Positions 41,261 to 51,659 of a stretch of DNA of 64,000 bases are shown piece by piece. The DNA comes from an uncultured Rickettsiales bacterium (GTDB lineage: Bacteria; Pseudomonadota; Alphaproteobacteria; Rickettsiales; Rickettsiaceae): the NCBI GenBank assembly GCA_903952265.1, contig CAJBEU010000002.1, forward strand, positions 1-64,000, read 5' to 3'. The notes beneath the pieces are model-generated. The model did no database searches and was not told where the DNA came from. It saw nothing but the letters and a program-made list of their open reading frames with translations. Numbering within the stretch: position 1 is the first letter of the stretch; each line of letters begins with the position of its first letter. A program made the position numbers and the translations under genes.

Positions 41261-43660
41261 ATGTGGAAAGTTTTAGCCAAAAGGATGCTTTTGAGTATCT
41301 TATCCGTATTCTTTTTGGCTGGATTGTCTATTTTGGTGGATGCTCGCTACAATTCTGCCAATTTGTTGAGAAGAGCAACGGAATATTGCCTTACTAGCAA
41401 GGATATATCTGTGCGTATTGGTAACATAGTTCCTAGTTATTTTGACAGGCGTTTCATCATTAAGGGTTTGGAAATAGATATACAGTCTTCAAATGTTTTG
41501 AAAGTTGACGAACTTACATGTTTTGTTTCTTTGCAAAAAGGGGATTGGAATGTCTTTAACGCTAGTATAGATTCTTTTAACGTTAGCTCTCCATTGATTC
41601 CAAATTTGTGCTTTCAAAAAGTTAAGGCTTTATGTTCTTTGAATTTGATAAAAAGCAAGCATTTTGCATCTTTTAGGGATCAAAATAATAATGAAATAGG
41701 TAAAATTTTGATGCAGCCCGGAATAATTGAGGCTGAGTTTAGTCAAACTGATGCAGATGCAAAAATTCAGGGATCGGGCACTCTATCTCTTGTTTATCAA
41801 AAAGACTTTTTCCAAATTCAAAGTCATGGGAGTATCAACGGAATCGTAGTACCAATGTCTGAAATAGGCAAAATGTTAGATTTTATTCCCAAGGTCAAGT
41901 GTGACGTTGCTAGCTGTGATTGGAAAATTGATTATATAAAGAAAAGTAAAGAGAAAGACGAAATTTCTAATTTTCGCAGTTTTACCTTAAGCGCAAATCT
42001 TCTTAATTGTTTTGGTAATGCAAACCTTGCACCTATAAAACAAATTAAGGCTTGTGTAAATTTATGTGACAACAAGTTTATAGGTTCTGTTACTTCTGAT
42101 GAACTTGGAAGAGGTAAGGATCATATAATTCAGCTTGAATGTAATAAGGGCAAGATTTTTGGATGCGGTTTTTTAGACGCAAGTTTGTCTCCTTTGATTA
42201 AAAGGTTGTTTTATTTAGGGAACGGAATGGGAGATTTTGTTTTTGAAAAAAAATTGAAATGGAATTATTCCCATGACATTGAGAATAGAGATTTTACTTT
42301 TGACATAGAGGGCAAATTTAACAAAGCAGATCTATTAATGTTGGATCAAAGTCTCGTCGTTTCTGACATTTTTGCCCATGCAAGTTTTAGACCAGAAGGT
42401 TTGAGTCTTGACGCCAAAGGAATTGTGTCCAAATTTAATGCTAACATTTTATACAACGGGACCTTTTCTAATGAAGGTTTGCATAGAGCAGAGATTAAGG
42501 CCCATTTGTCCAAAACAATTCAAACTCCTACATTTAGAGTTGAGCCTGGTTTTGTTTTGATACAATGTGAAATTACCAGGGATGAAAATTGTGGACACAA
42601 ATTTTGGGCAGATTGCGATCTAACTAAACTAGGTTTGTTTTATGAGAAAATGGCATTTGAAAAAATGCATGAAAAGCATTTAATTTTGAAAGCTAATGGA
42701 ATTGCTGATGATAGTAAGACTTTTTTTAATTTTAACCTGATAGGGGCTGATAGCTTAGCAATAGACGGATCTTGTAATTTAAATGGCTCCAATGTTTCTT
42801 TAGATCTGCAGAATGTATGTTACGACCGCAATAGTTACGGAGTTAAAATTGATATTTCTCCAAAATGCACAAAAACTCAAATCAAGGGAGAGGTTTTAGA
42901 TCTTGCACAAGCAAATCTTTTAGATTGGGTAATGCCTACTTTTCAGGATAAAGAATCTCAATTAATAGTGGAAGTGGATTTTATGCACATGAAAAATGGC
43001 AATACTGTTAGTAATAGTTGCCTTAATTCCTTTTATAACGGTAGGTATTATACCAAATCGATGTTTCACGGTTATTTAGATAGTGGTGCTTTTGTAAATG
43101 TTACGCTGAAGTCTTTTGAGGAGCAAAGTATTGAAGAAAAATGGACTTTTGCTAGCGATAACGCTGGCGAAGTTGTTTCTGCTTTAGGTTTGTATGATGG
43201 AATGGATCTTGGTTCTTTAAAAATAGACTTTACTACAAATAGAAGCGAAGTTTCAAAGGATAATGTTTATCCATTTATTTCTGGAGAGGTAAAGATAGGC
43301 AAATTTAATCTCAGAGATGCTCCTCATCCTATATTGTCCATTCTTTGTCCCTCTATTTTACTGCGACCTTTTAGTAAAAATAAATATTTTGTTTTTGATT
43401 CTTTGGTTTCCAATTTTTATCTAGACAAAGGTGCGCTGAACATAGAAAAAGCTCTAGCAAAAAGCTTTTCTCATGCTGTGTCTGCACGTAATGTTCAGAT
43501 TGCTCCTGGTGTTTCTCCAATCACAGTATCCGGAGAAATAGCTCCATCTTGGTATGGTATTGGAAGTATAGCTCGAAGCATACCAATATTTGGCCAAATG
43601 GTAAATCGAATGAAACTTCCGGGTTTTTGGATTCCATACAAGGTCCAGATTCAGATTTGA
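41261..43660 (+). CDS. AsmA/YhdP-like large envelope protein
   Basis: A 799-residue protein with one N-terminal membrane anchor (about residues 8-26) and a long periplasmic part rich in beta structure. The C-terminus (SPITVSGEIAPSWYGIGSIARSIPIFGQM) matches the closing region of AsmA-like/DUF3971 proteins. Larger members of this bridge-like superfamily move phospholipids between the inner and outer membranes. That role is inferred from the family. GGAG lies 13 bases before the ATG. The following DUF2155 gene is close behind on the same strand. Confidence 0.75.
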   Translation: MWKVLAKRMLLSILSVFFLAGLSILVDARYNSANLLRRATEYCLTSKDISVRIGNIVPSYFDRRFIIKGLEIDIQSSNVLKVDELTCFVSLQKGDWNVFNASIDSFNVSSPLIPNLCFQKVKALCSLNLIKSKHFASFRDQNNNEIGKILMQPGIIEAEFSQTDADAKIQGSGTLSLVYQKDFFQIQSHGSINGIVVPMSEIGKMLDFIPKVKCDVASCDWKIDYIKKSKEKDEISNFRSFTLSANLLNCFGNANLAPIKQIKACVNLCDNKFIGSVTSDELGRGKDHIIQLECNKGKIFGCGFLDASLSPLIKRLFYLGNGMGDFVFEKKLKWNYSHDIENRDFTFDIEGKFNKADLLMLDQSLVVSDIFAHASFRPEGLSLDAKGIVSKFNANILYNGTFSNEGLHRAEIKAHLSKTIQTPTFRVEPGFVLIQCEITRDENCGHKFWADCDLTKLGLFYEKMAFEKMHEKHLILKANGIADDSKTFFNFNLIGADSLAIDGSCNLNGSNVSLDLQNVCYDRNSYGVKIDISPKCTKTQIKGEVLDLAQANLLDWVMPTFQDKESQLIVEVDFMHMKNGNTVSNSCLNSFYNGRYYTKSMFHGYLDSGAFVNVTLKSFEEQSIEEKWTFASDNAGEVVSALGLYDGMDLGSLKIDFTTNRSEVSKDNVYPFISGEVKIGKFNLRDAPHPILSILCPSILLRPFSKNKYFVFDSLVSNFYLDKGALNIEKALAKSFSHAVSARNVQIAPGVSPITVSGEIAPSWYGIGSIARSIPIFGQMVNRMKLPGFWIPYKVQIQI

Positions 43661-43684
43661 TCATTTTTCGCTAGCAGGTTTAAG

Positions 43685-44152
43685 ATGATTTTTAGAGTTA
43701 TTCTAACCATGGGATGCCTATTTAGTTGTGTTTTGGTAAACGGAGGTTGGGGGTATGTCAAAGCTTTTGAGCAAGGGGAATGTTTTGGCAATCAATCTTC
43801 ATTTGCCGATAAGAATCTGCAAAACAACCAAGAAAAAATTGACTCAGGATCTTGTGTGCAAGTATGTCACGCGCGAATAGCGGTTTTAAATAAGATTACT
43901 GCTAAAAGGGAGATTTTTGTCGTAAATTCTGATTCAGAAATTTGTGTTGGCAATTTGACTATCAAAGTCCTTGAATGCTGGAAAATCCTTGATCCCATTA
44001 AATCTGATAATTTGGTATTTTTAGAGATTTGTGAGGGCAAAAAGAACAAAAAGCAGTCGTTAATTTTTAGAGGATGGGTATCCGAAGTCCATCCTGGATA
44101 TGCAACACTAGAGCATTATGAGTATGCTCTAGCCGTCATCGAATGTTTTTAA
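43685..44152 (+). CDS. DUF2155 domain protein
   Basis: A 155-residue protein with an N-terminal signal-like hydrophobic stretch (residues 1-22). The body follows the alphaproteobacterial DUF2155 pattern: ARIAVLNKITAKREIFVV, then a domain ending IFRGWVSEVHPGYATLEHYEYALAVIEC, in which GW and the final cysteine are typical. The family is found next to cell-envelope and division genes, but its molecular role is unknown to me. It starts 24 bases after the AsmA-like gene, so the two are probably an operon. Confidence 0.78.
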   Translation: MIFRVILTMGCLFSCVLVNGGWGYVKAFEQGECFGNQSSFADKNLQNNQEKIDSGSCVQVCHARIAVLNKITAKREIFVVNSDSEICVGNLTIKVLECWKILDPIKSDNLVFLEICEGKKNKKQSLIFRGWVSEVHPGYATLEHYEYALAVIECF

Positions 44153-44183
44153 AGCCCTGCCTTCTCTATAAAGTAGTCTTACT

Positions 44184-45959
44184 CTATTTTTTGAAGCTTT
44201 TTAACTCAAGCCCCAATATGTCTAATTGCTCCTTTAGTACCTTTGATGGAGCTCCAACTAGCAAATCTTGAGCCTGTTGATTTAGGGGGAATGCTATTGT
44301 CTCCCTTAGATTTTTGGACTGAGTAAGTAGCATTACTATTCTATCAATTCCTGGTGCTATTCCTCCATGAGGAGGTGCTCCAAACTGTAATGCCTTAACC
44401 ATGCCAGGGAAATTTTCATTTACCTTGTCTTTGGAATATCCCACTACTTCAAATACTGCATACAGCAGGTCTAGTTGGTGATTTCTGATTGCTCCACTAG
44501 AAAGCTCTACTCCGTTGCAAACAATATCATACTGATGAGCTTTGATAGTTAAGTACTCATTCATTGTTTTTGCTTTTTTGATAGCCTCTATGCCTCCTTG
44601 AGGCATGGAAAAGGGATTGTGGCTAAATTGCAATTGTTTTGTTTGTTCATCCATTTCATAAAAAGGGAAGTCCGTAATCCAGCAAAACTCATAACAGTCT
44701 TTTTTTATCAGATTTAATGTTTCTGCAAGGTAGACTCGCAATTTTAACATCAAGGAGCAAATTACTTCCGGTGCATCACAAATAAAAAATATAGTATCCC
44801 CGCTCTTGCTAGACACTGTGTTACAGAGATTATCAACTGTCTCTTGAGTAAGGAACTTTGCAAGCGGACCTTGAGGGAATGCCTGATCTTTAAACTTTGT
44901 GTACGCAAGGCCTTTTGCCCCTTCTCCTACAATAAAGCTTGTTGCGTCGGAAAAGAATTTTCTAGATAAAGCATCTGTATTTGAGACTTTGATGCATCTT
45001 ACTACCTGGCCGTTTGATATACTTTCTGCGAACAAAGAGCAACTTCTTAAAATGTATGTTACATCATTGATTTTTAGAGGATTGCGTAAGTCCGGTTTGT
45101 CTGAGCCATACTCAAGCATCGAAGTGTGATAGGGTATTTTTGGAAATGGGGGTTTGGTTATTTCATAAGAGGAGAATTTACTAAAGATAGAGTGCAAAAT
45201 TCTTTCTAGCATTACAAAAATTTCTTCTTGTGTCACAAAAGACATCTCGATATCTAATTGATAAAATTCTCCTGGAGATCTATCCGCTCTTGCATCTTCA
45301 TCTCGAAAACAGGGAGCAATCTGAAAGTATCTATCAAAGCCTGCAATCATCAAAAGTTGTTTAAATTGCTGGGGTGCTTGAGGAAGAGCGTAAAAATGCC
45401 CCCTATGCAACCTGCTTGGTACTAAAAAGTCTCTTGCTCCTTCAGGAGATGAAGCAGTTAAAATTGGAGTTTGAAATTCTGTAAAACCTTCACTATGCAT
45501 CATGAGTCTAATCTCTTTAATTATCTCAGAGCGTAGCATTATTTTATTGTGAAGAGCTTTTCTTCTTAGGTCTAAGAATCTATAGCTAAGAGTTATATCC
45601 TCTTTTGTATCGTCTTGAGTACTGACAGAAAAAGGGAGTTGGTGCGCTGGGCTTTCGATTTTACCGTTAATTAATTCTATCTCTATTTCTCCAGTATCAA
45701 GTTCTGAATTTTTGGTTTCTAAAGGTCTTGCAACCACTTTGCCTTCTATTGTTATCACGCTTTCTAGAGACATATTTGCTAGATTTTCATTTTCAACTTC
45801 TCTAGTGACGATCTGGGTGATACCGTAGTGATCCCTCAGATCTATGAAAAGCAATCCACCATGGTCCCTTTTTTTGTGTACCCATCCAGAAAGCTTTACG
45901 ATTTGTCCTATGTGAGAAGATCTTAGTTCTCCGCAATTATGAGTTCTGTAGATATTCAT
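44184..45959 (-). CDS. aspS: Aspartyl-tRNA synthetase
   Basis: Class II synthetase of the bacterial type, 591 residues, with an N-terminal OB-fold anticodon-binding domain, a catalytic core with motif 2 (CFRDEDARADRSPGEF) and motif 3 (GIDRIVMLL), and the bacterial GAD insertion. If GatCAB is present, as the two GluRS copies suggest, the enzyme may also mischarge tRNA-Asn. That is an inference from family practice. It lies eight bases downstream of the symporter gene. Confidence 0.97.
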   Translation of the reverse strand: MNIYRTHNCGELRSSHIGQIVKLSGWVHKKRDHGGLLFIDLRDHYGITQIVTREVENENLANMSLESVITIEGKVVARPLETKNSELDTGEIEIELINGKIESPAHQLPFSVSTQDDTKEDITLSYRFLDLRRKALHNKIMLRSEIIKEIRLMMHSEGFTEFQTPILTASSPEGARDFLVPSRLHRGHFYALPQAPQQFKQLLMIAGFDRYFQIAPCFRDEDARADRSPGEFYQLDIEMSFVTQEEIFVMLERILHSIFSKFSSYEITKPPFPKIPYHTSMLEYGSDKPDLRNPLKINDVTYILRSCSLFAESISNGQVVRCIKVSNTDALSRKFFSDATSFIVGEGAKGLAYTKFKDQAFPQGPLAKFLTQETVDNLCNTVSSKSGDTIFFICDAPEVICSLMLKLRVYLAETLNLIKKDCYEFCWITDFPFYEMDEQTKQLQFSHNPFSMPQGGIEAIKKAKTMNEYLTIKAHQYDIVCNGVELSSGAIRNHQLDLLYAVFEVVGYSKDKVNENFPGMVKALQFGAPPHGGIAPGIDRIVMLLTQSKNLRETIAFPLNQQAQDLLVGAPSKVLKEQLDILGLELKSFKK

Positions 45960-45967
45960 GTTTTTTA

Positions 45968-47347
45968 TTAATATTTATGCAATTTTTTGTAGCGCAACTT
46001 TTCAAAAATCCTGATTACAAAAAATGCTATGCAGCTTATTAAAGTCGAGGCAAATACATTTTTTAAACCAAAAGGTAAAGTAAGAGTTTCTAAAAAGATA
46101 AATGACCCTAAAGAAGCCGTAGAGCTTATCAACAACCCTATTTTTGAGATATAAATATTGTATAAGGCCGCTATTAAAGGCACGGCTATCAGAGGAAACC
46201 ATATTCCAGCTACAAAAAAAGCTAAATCTATTGCGTATTCAAATTTCAGGGATGTAAAAATTGACACAGATCCTAATATTATGACCAAAACTTTAGCAAA
46301 CAGGCTGCTTAAGATTTCGAAATTTGAACTTTTTAGAATTTTAAGCGGAGTAAGAACATCTTCTTTGACGCTTTCAATTGCTATCTGTAAAGACGCGTCT
46401 GCTGTTGACATAACTGCTGCAAATAACCCTACTATCACAATTCCGCTAATGCCTGCAGGCAATAAATGATTTACCAAGGTTGGTATTACACTGGTAGGAC
46501 TAATTTCGGGGAATAGCTTTTTTGCGGCCAGGCCATTAAATGTTAGCAGCAATACACAGGCTCCGTAGAGGATTGATTTTAAAAACATCGCAGATGTTGT
46601 AATCTTAGGCGTACTGGCTATTAAATTGCGCTTAATCAGTGCCGGATCAAATCCCATGCAAGCAAATCCTAGAGCAGTCATTATTACTGGCACTAGTGAG
46701 ATATTCTTGCCCTCAAAATGTATAAAGCTATTAACGAGCGTTTGTAGGCTTACTTTTTGAATACTAAGCAAACTTACTATGGGTATTGCAATCAAAAGGC
46801 TTATAAATTGAATTACATTGGTTTTTAAAGTCGATTTTAATCCTCCTATTAAGGTATAACAGACTACAACAGCGTAACTGATTAAAGCTCCTATGATAGG
46901 CTCTACGTTGAGTATGTTTACAAAAATTTTAGTGCTAACGTTAATCTGAATGGCTATATATCCTATTGAGACTGTACTTGCGCATATTCCGGTAAAAATT
47001 CTGCCGAATGTTCCGTAATATTCCTCCATAATACTGCCTATACTGCCTAGTTTATTTTTCTTAGCAATTCTTGGAGTAATGAAGATGCCTGCCACTATAT
47101 CTGAAGGAATTGAGAGTAAAAGACCAAAGGCAATCGTTAGGTCACCGCTAAATGTTTTTTCTCCTAATCCAAATACTGTTCCTCCTCCTATTGAGTTCAC
47201 AAACATAGCAACTGCAAGCGCGAAGTAGCTGTTTATAGATGGACTAGAACTTTTTTTGTCTGAACGTGAATCCTTGATTCTATAGTATATTGCAGTGCAT
47301 ATTAGTATTGCAAAGTAGGTAGATAAAATAATTTTATTGAGTAGCAT
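45968..47347 (-). CDS. Sodium:solute symporter (SSS family)
   Basis: A polytopic membrane protein of 459 residues with about 13 hydrophobic segments. The early segment FVNSIGGGTVFGLGEKTFSG and the later SAVMSTADASLQIA-type stretch (visible as FAAVMSTADASLQIAIES) are characteristic of sodium-coupled symporters of the SLC5/PutP type. The substrate cannot be deduced. It overlaps the AmpG-like gene by 14 bases, suggesting the two transporters are co-expressed with aspS. Confidence 0.8.
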   Translation of the reverse strand: MLLNKIILSTYFAILICTAIYYRIKDSRSDKKSSSPSINSYFALAVAMFVNSIGGGTVFGLGEKTFSGDLTIAFGLLLSIPSDIVAGIFITPRIAKKNKLGSIGSIMEEYYGTFGRIFTGICASTVSIGYIAIQINVSTKIFVNILNVEPIIGALISYAVVVCYTLIGGLKSTLKTNVIQFISLLIAIPIVSLLSIQKVSLQTLVNSFIHFEGKNISLVPVIMTALGFACMGFDPALIKRNLIASTPKITTSAMFLKSILYGACVLLLTFNGLAAKKLFPEISPTSVIPTLVNHLLPAGISGIVIVGLFAAVMSTADASLQIAIESVKEDVLTPLKILKSSNFEILSSLFAKVLVIILGSVSIFTSLKFEYAIDLAFFVAGIWFPLIAVPLIAALYNIYISKIGLLISSTASLGSFIFLETLTLPFGLKNVFASTLISCIAFFVIRIFEKLRYKKLHKY

Positions 47348-48557
47348 TACTAAGCATTTTTGGTATTTTTGTTATGAGTAGTAGCGATGGTATTGCAAAT
47401 AGTGTGACGCAAACGAAAAACCACGGCCAAGGTATGTAGTTAGCAAGGATTCCACTAAAAGAGGGAAATATGGCCTTGGATAAACCCAAGACACTTGTAA
47501 AAAATGCATAACTGCCAGCTGAATATTTTGCATTTGAGCAAAAAGAAGTAACAAGTATTACTCCTGCTGCCATTTTCATGCCTCCGGTCGTAGACTCAAT
47601 AGCTGTGATTCCTGCCAATAGCGGAACGCTTTTCTCTGCTATGGCAATCAAAGAGTATCCCAAATGAGCCAAACCATGTAAAATTCCAAAACTTAGTAAT
47701 CCCGATACTATGGGGATGCGCTGCATAAACCATGCTCCAATTATGGCGCCGATTGTGGCTCCAAAGTATCCAAACAATTTTCCTGAAGTTGCAATTTCTT
47801 TTGCAGTAAAATTGTGTTCCAATAGAAAAGGATTAAGCATTGGAATAAGCATATTATCTGGCATGTTGTAAAGTATGGCAAACAACAAGGCTACTAGAAG
47901 AGTTTTTTCTGGCTTTAATTGGCTAAAAGCTTTTCTTTGATCTGTCCAATCTTCAAGGACATCTTTATGTTTTGTTAAATAAAACACTGCTATCAATGGA
48001 AAACAAAGAATTATTATAACGTACGTCTTGTATATATCGTTCCAACTAAAATAATCTGAGAATATTATTGCTACTGGGCCAGAGCATATCATGCCCAGCC
48101 TACATCCTGTAACGTGCATGCCAGATGAGAAGCGTTGCGACACAAATTTTGACATTTGTATCCTAATTGCTCCAAAAAAATTATCTTGAATAGCTCCGGC
48201 TGATGAAATTATTACCGAGGCTAAGAGAATAAGACTTAACGAGCTAGATGGCTCAAGTCTACCCACCTTGTAGACAGCAAACCCTACTATCAAGTGTAGA
48301 AGCACCAAAATACTGGTCTTGTTGCCCAGCATCTTTGATAAATAAGGTATTTTTATTCGCTCTATATAGACTGTTAAAATAAAGCTCAGTGCATATGGAA
48401 TTGAGACTATTGAGACTATTCCTAGAGTAATTGTGCTAGTGTTTGCTTGAGCAAGGCGGAAATTTAATGTACTTGTACTAATGGTTAGTATAAAGCCGGC
48501 CATAAAGCCAAATAAAATCGACATCTGGCCAATCCTGGCTTTTTTTATTAGGGACAT
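47334..48557 (-). CDS. AmpG-like major facilitator transporter (probable muropeptide permease)
   Basis: A 407-residue protein with about 12 hydrophobic segments. The pattern SIPYALSFILTVYIERIKIP resembles AmpG (LPYSLKFLWAPLLDR-type). AmpG imports anhydro-muropeptides released by lytic transglycosylases for recycling. The lytic transglycosylase gene slt starts 133 bases away on the opposite strand, which supports a cell-wall recycling role. Other facilitator functions remain possible because intracellular bacteria have many AmpG-type paralogues. Confidence 0.65.
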   Translation of the reverse strand: MSLIKKARIGQMSILFGFMAGFILTISTSTLNFRLAQANTSTITLGIVSIVSIPYALSFILTVYIERIKIPYLSKMLGNKTSILVLLHLIVGFAVYKVGRLEPSSSLSLILLASVIISSAGAIQDNFFGAIRIQMSKFVSQRFSSGMHVTGCRLGMICSGPVAIIFSDYFSWNDIYKTYVIIILCFPLIAVFYLTKHKDVLEDWTDQRKAFSQLKPEKTLLVALLFAILYNMPDNMLIPMLNPFLLEHNFTAKEIATSGKLFGYFGATIGAIIGAWFMQRIPIVSGLLSFGILHGLAHLGYSLIAIAEKSVPLLAGITAIESTTGGMKMAAGVILVTSFCSNAKYSAGSYAFFTSVLGLSKAIFPSFSGILANYIPWPWFFVCVTLFAIPSLLLITKIPKMLSNATQ

Positions 48558-48690
48558 TTAGGCAAATTCAAGATAAAATCGCCTCCATTCTAACATTGTT
48601 AAAAAACTGTAGCAAGGGCCTACATTCTTAGGTTTTTCAGACTTTGGCATTGATATCTAACTGTTCTTTATTTAATAAAAGTGAACAATT

Positions 48691-50631
48691 GTGCAGCATA
48701 TTTTTTTATTGTTGATTCTTATCAATTCTCCAAAAGCTTTTGCATTTGAAGCTATATTTAATTCATGGAAAAAAGGTAAATTTGATCAAGCAATTGACCT
48801 TTGTGTTGCTTTAGATCAGAGGTTACTTGCAAAAACTATACGTGCATCTCGTCTTCTTGATCCTGGCTATAAAGGTCACTATTGTTCTGCTGCCATGGAT
48901 TTTTTAAAAAAAAATCCAATGTGGATACAAAGAACTGCCATTATACAAAAAGGGGAGGCTTTAATGCATAGATGGTCTGCCTCAGATATCACTGCCTGGT
49001 GTGATAAATATCCCCCAATTTCCGGAAAAGCTCATAGGCTTTATGCTATGGCATCTGAAAAACAATACGCAATTACCCAAAAGACTATTTTTTTAATACG
49101 CAAAGGTTGGGTGCATGGATCTTTTTCACAAGCTGAATTTCAGGATTATTCGACTCGCTACGGACTTTGCTTAGATTCCAAGACGCATCAAGACAGGCTA
49201 AGTGCCCTGATTCTTGAAGAAAATGTTCCAGCTATAAGAGCTTTATTACCCCTTCTAAACGAATTTCACCGCAACAAAGCAAATGATTGTATTTTGTTAC
49301 TTCAAAAAGACCAAAAATCCTTGAGGATTTTTTCTTCTTATGATTCAAGCTTAATGGATAAAGACCTGATTTATGCCTTTTTTAAATCTCATAAAGATAG
49401 CATTTTGATACCCAAAAAATCCTTGATTTTGTTATTTAATTCTTTGTCTAAATTGAATTTTGATCTGACATATTCGGGCCATTGGTCGGGATTGAGAGAC
49501 GTATTGGCTAGAGCATTTATTGCTCACAAAGATTATTTAAGGGCATATAGGGTTACTAGCGATTCTACAAATGGTAATAAGTTTTTAGCAGGGTGGATTT
49601 TATTGAATTTTTTGAATAAGCCAAAACTTGCCTTGGCACATTTTTTACAGATGATGCAATCTGCCAAATCTTCTCATATTTATTCTAAGGGCTATTACTG
49701 GCTTGCTAAATCTTTTATGAGTCTTGGAAGGAACAAAGAAGCAAATGTGGCTTTTTGTAGGTCAGCATTTTTTTACAATACTTTTTACGGACAATTATCT
49801 TTGACCTCACTGAGAACAAAGAGATTTTCCGACTTAAACTCGGAGTTGAAAAAAATGCCTCTAAAAAATTACGAAGAAATGCTCAAAGTTGTGTGTCTTT
49901 TAAAGCAGCATGGGCGATATGATATTGCACGCCCCATGTGTAAAGTACTTTTTTCCAAGTTAACAAGACCCGAGATATTGTACTCTTTAGATTTTTTAGC
50001 AATTTCGGATAACTTAGACAATTCTTGCCATTGGAACTATATCATAGGAGAGTTAGCTGCAGAAAGAGGGGTGTTTGTAACAAAATATCTTTATCCCCAG
50101 TTGATAAGTTTGCCTAAAAATTTTGACGAAAGCTCTTTGGTTCATGCAGTTGTGAAGCAAGAGTCTGGATTTAATTCTAAAGCAAAGAGCAGAACAAACG
50201 CTCGTGGTCTGATGCAGATATTGCCTAACACGGGTCTTGGTTTAGCAAAATCCTATTCGATTGAGGCATCGCAACTGGATTTATTTGATTCCAAGATTAA
50301 TTTAACTATAGGAAGCTTGTATCTAAAAAAGCTTCTGAGCCGCTACAATGGCAATTATGTTTTGGGGCTTGCAGCCTACAACGCTGGACCTAGCAAAGTA
50401 TATCAGTGGACTAAAAACAATTGCAAACTTGCAGAAAACAGTACTATTTTTGAGGTGGCAGATTGGATTGAAAAAATACCATTTCTTGCAACTCGTGTTT
50501 ATGTGCAAGGGGTAATTGCAAGCAAGACAGTTTACAAAGCTTTACTTAATGGTAGAAGCAGCATATTTATCCACAAAGATTTGGAGCCATTTAAAGCAAA
50601 ATTAGTTCTAAAAATGGATAAAAAGAGATGA
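48691..50631 (+). CDS. slt: Soluble lytic murein transglycosylase
   Basis: Periplasmic enzyme cleaving peptidoglycan glycan strands to anhydro-MurNAc products. A signal peptide (residues 1-18) precedes a long alpha-helical superhelix domain and a C-terminal SLT domain with KQESGFN (catalytic Glu491), GLMQILP and AAYNAGPSKVYQW. The length of 646 residues is typical of Slt70-type enzymes. The start is GTG 48691; no strong ribosome binding site is seen. It is divergent from the AmpG-like gene. Confidence 0.92.
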   Translation: MQHIFLLLILINSPKAFAFEAIFNSWKKGKFDQAIDLCVALDQRLLAKTIRASRLLDPGYKGHYCSAAMDFLKKNPMWIQRTAIIQKGEALMHRWSASDITAWCDKYPPISGKAHRLYAMASEKQYAITQKTIFLIRKGWVHGSFSQAEFQDYSTRYGLCLDSKTHQDRLSALILEENVPAIRALLPLLNEFHRNKANDCILLLQKDQKSLRIFSSYDSSLMDKDLIYAFFKSHKDSILIPKKSLILLFNSLSKLNFDLTYSGHWSGLRDVLARAFIAHKDYLRAYRVTSDSTNGNKFLAGWILLNFLNKPKLALAHFLQMMQSAKSSHIYSKGYYWLAKSFMSLGRNKEANVAFCRSAFFYNTFYGQLSLTSLRTKRFSDLNSELKKMPLKNYEEMLKVVCLLKQHGRYDIARPMCKVLFSKLTRPEILYSLDFLAISDNLDNSCHWNYIIGELAAERGVFVTKYLYPQLISLPKNFDESSLVHAVVKQESGFNSKAKSRTNARGLMQILPNTGLGLAKSYSIEASQLDLFDSKINLTIGSLYLKKLLSRYNGNYVLGLAAYNAGPSKVYQWTKNNCKLAENSTIFEVADWIEKIPFLATRVYVQGVIASKTVYKALLNGRSSIFIHKDLEPFKAKLVLKMDKKR

Positions 50632-50665
50632 TCAAAAAAGATTTTGTTGTATCTATGGGAACTCC

Positions 50666-51421
50666 TTAGCTATTTTTCTCTTTAAGTATAGTTCCATTGT
50701 AGTGAGGTATATCCAGGCAGCTAGATAAGCGTAGCGCTCCGTTTTCGTCAATTTTTTCTATTTTTCCTAGATACGTAGCGAAATCATTTTTCAAAGCTAT
50801 TGTTTTGCCATCAAAGGTATATAAAATCTCGTTAATTTTAGCGCAGAATTCTTCAAAGCCCTCCTCAATGAATTTTTCTACATTGCGGCGTAAATGTCTG
50901 GAAAAAACTTCAATAACTTCAGATATGCTGTATTGATTGTTTGTCAAAGCCTTCATTGAGGTTGCTGGCTGCTCTATTAGGCTTAAATCGTTGACAAGTG
51001 TATTTACATTGATGGATATTCCCACAAGTATTGCATTTATATTGCAATCGTATCGGGTCACTTCCACTAATGCTCCAGATATCTTTTTTCCATGTACCAA
51101 TACGTCATTAGGCCATTTTAATTTTGCATATTTTATTCCAAATGTTATTAAAGTTTCTACTACTGAGTATGCTGCCACTTGAGATATGGAAAAAATCTCA
51201 AACTTTGTAGATTTTGGAATGCAAAATCCGTAAGTTGTATAGGTATTTACGTTAGGAGGGGAAAACCAAGATCTTCCTTGCCTGCCATATCCTCCAGTTT
51301 GAGCAGTAGCGCTCCACAAATACCACTGATTCGAATCCAACTTGAGAATTTCCCTTTTAGCAATGAGTTGAGTGGAGTCAACCACTCCTAGTTTGTAATG
51401 ATGAATTTGTTTTTCTGTCAC
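50666..51421 (-). CDS. birA: Biotin--[acetyl-CoA-carboxylase] ligase
   Basis: Attaches biotin to carrier proteins such as AccB. It has GYGRQGRSW in the biotinyl-AMP loop and LKWPNDVLVHGKKISGALVE in the active site. At 251 residues, with no N-terminal helix-turn-helix, it is a monofunctional class I enzyme without repressor function. The start is GTG 51421. It is convergent with slt. Confidence 0.93.
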   Translation of the reverse strand: MTEKQIHHYKLGVVDSTQLIAKREILKLDSNQWYLWSATAQTGGYGRQGRSWFSPPNVNTYTTYGFCIPKSTKFEIFSISQVAAYSVVETLITFGIKYAKLKWPNDVLVHGKKISGALVEVTRYDCNINAILVGISINVNTLVNDLSLIEQPATSMKALTNNQYSISEVIEVFSRHLRRNVEKFIEEGFEEFCAKINEILYTFDGKTIALKNDFATYLGKIEKIDENGALRLSSCLDIPHYNGTILKEKNS

Positions 51422-51659
51422 GGCTTTGTGGATCTTGATTTATGTACTAGGGCTTTGAAAAATTTTTAAGAAACTTCACAGATCTCTTCGTCTTACATAA
51501 AGCAACTCTGGTTGTTAATCCAAGATTTGTTATTTTGAGGACGGGAATTACTAGGAGTGTATGTCTTAAATGCTAGGTGGTAGGGGTTCAAGCACCGTCG
51601 TTCCTAGGTCAGGTACAATTTTGTAAATTATTTTTAAACAGAATATGCAAGCTTAGTAA
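51422..51659. other. 238-bp gap between birA and tRNA-Met
   Basis: No gene was recognised. A GC-richer stretch at 51570-51618 contains CTAGG (51573-51577) and CCTAG (51603-51607), which can pair around an inner GGT/ACC. It also carries ATGCTAGGTGGTAGGGG (51570-51586), 15 of 17 bases matching 40093-40109. Its place downstream of tRNA-Met on the minus strand would suit a processing or termination element, but no T run follows. Confidence 0.35.

Noticed and set aside
51600-51620. GGTCAGGT resembling part of the SRP RNA core
   Set aside because: The following GGAAG and AGCAGCC parts of the core are missing.
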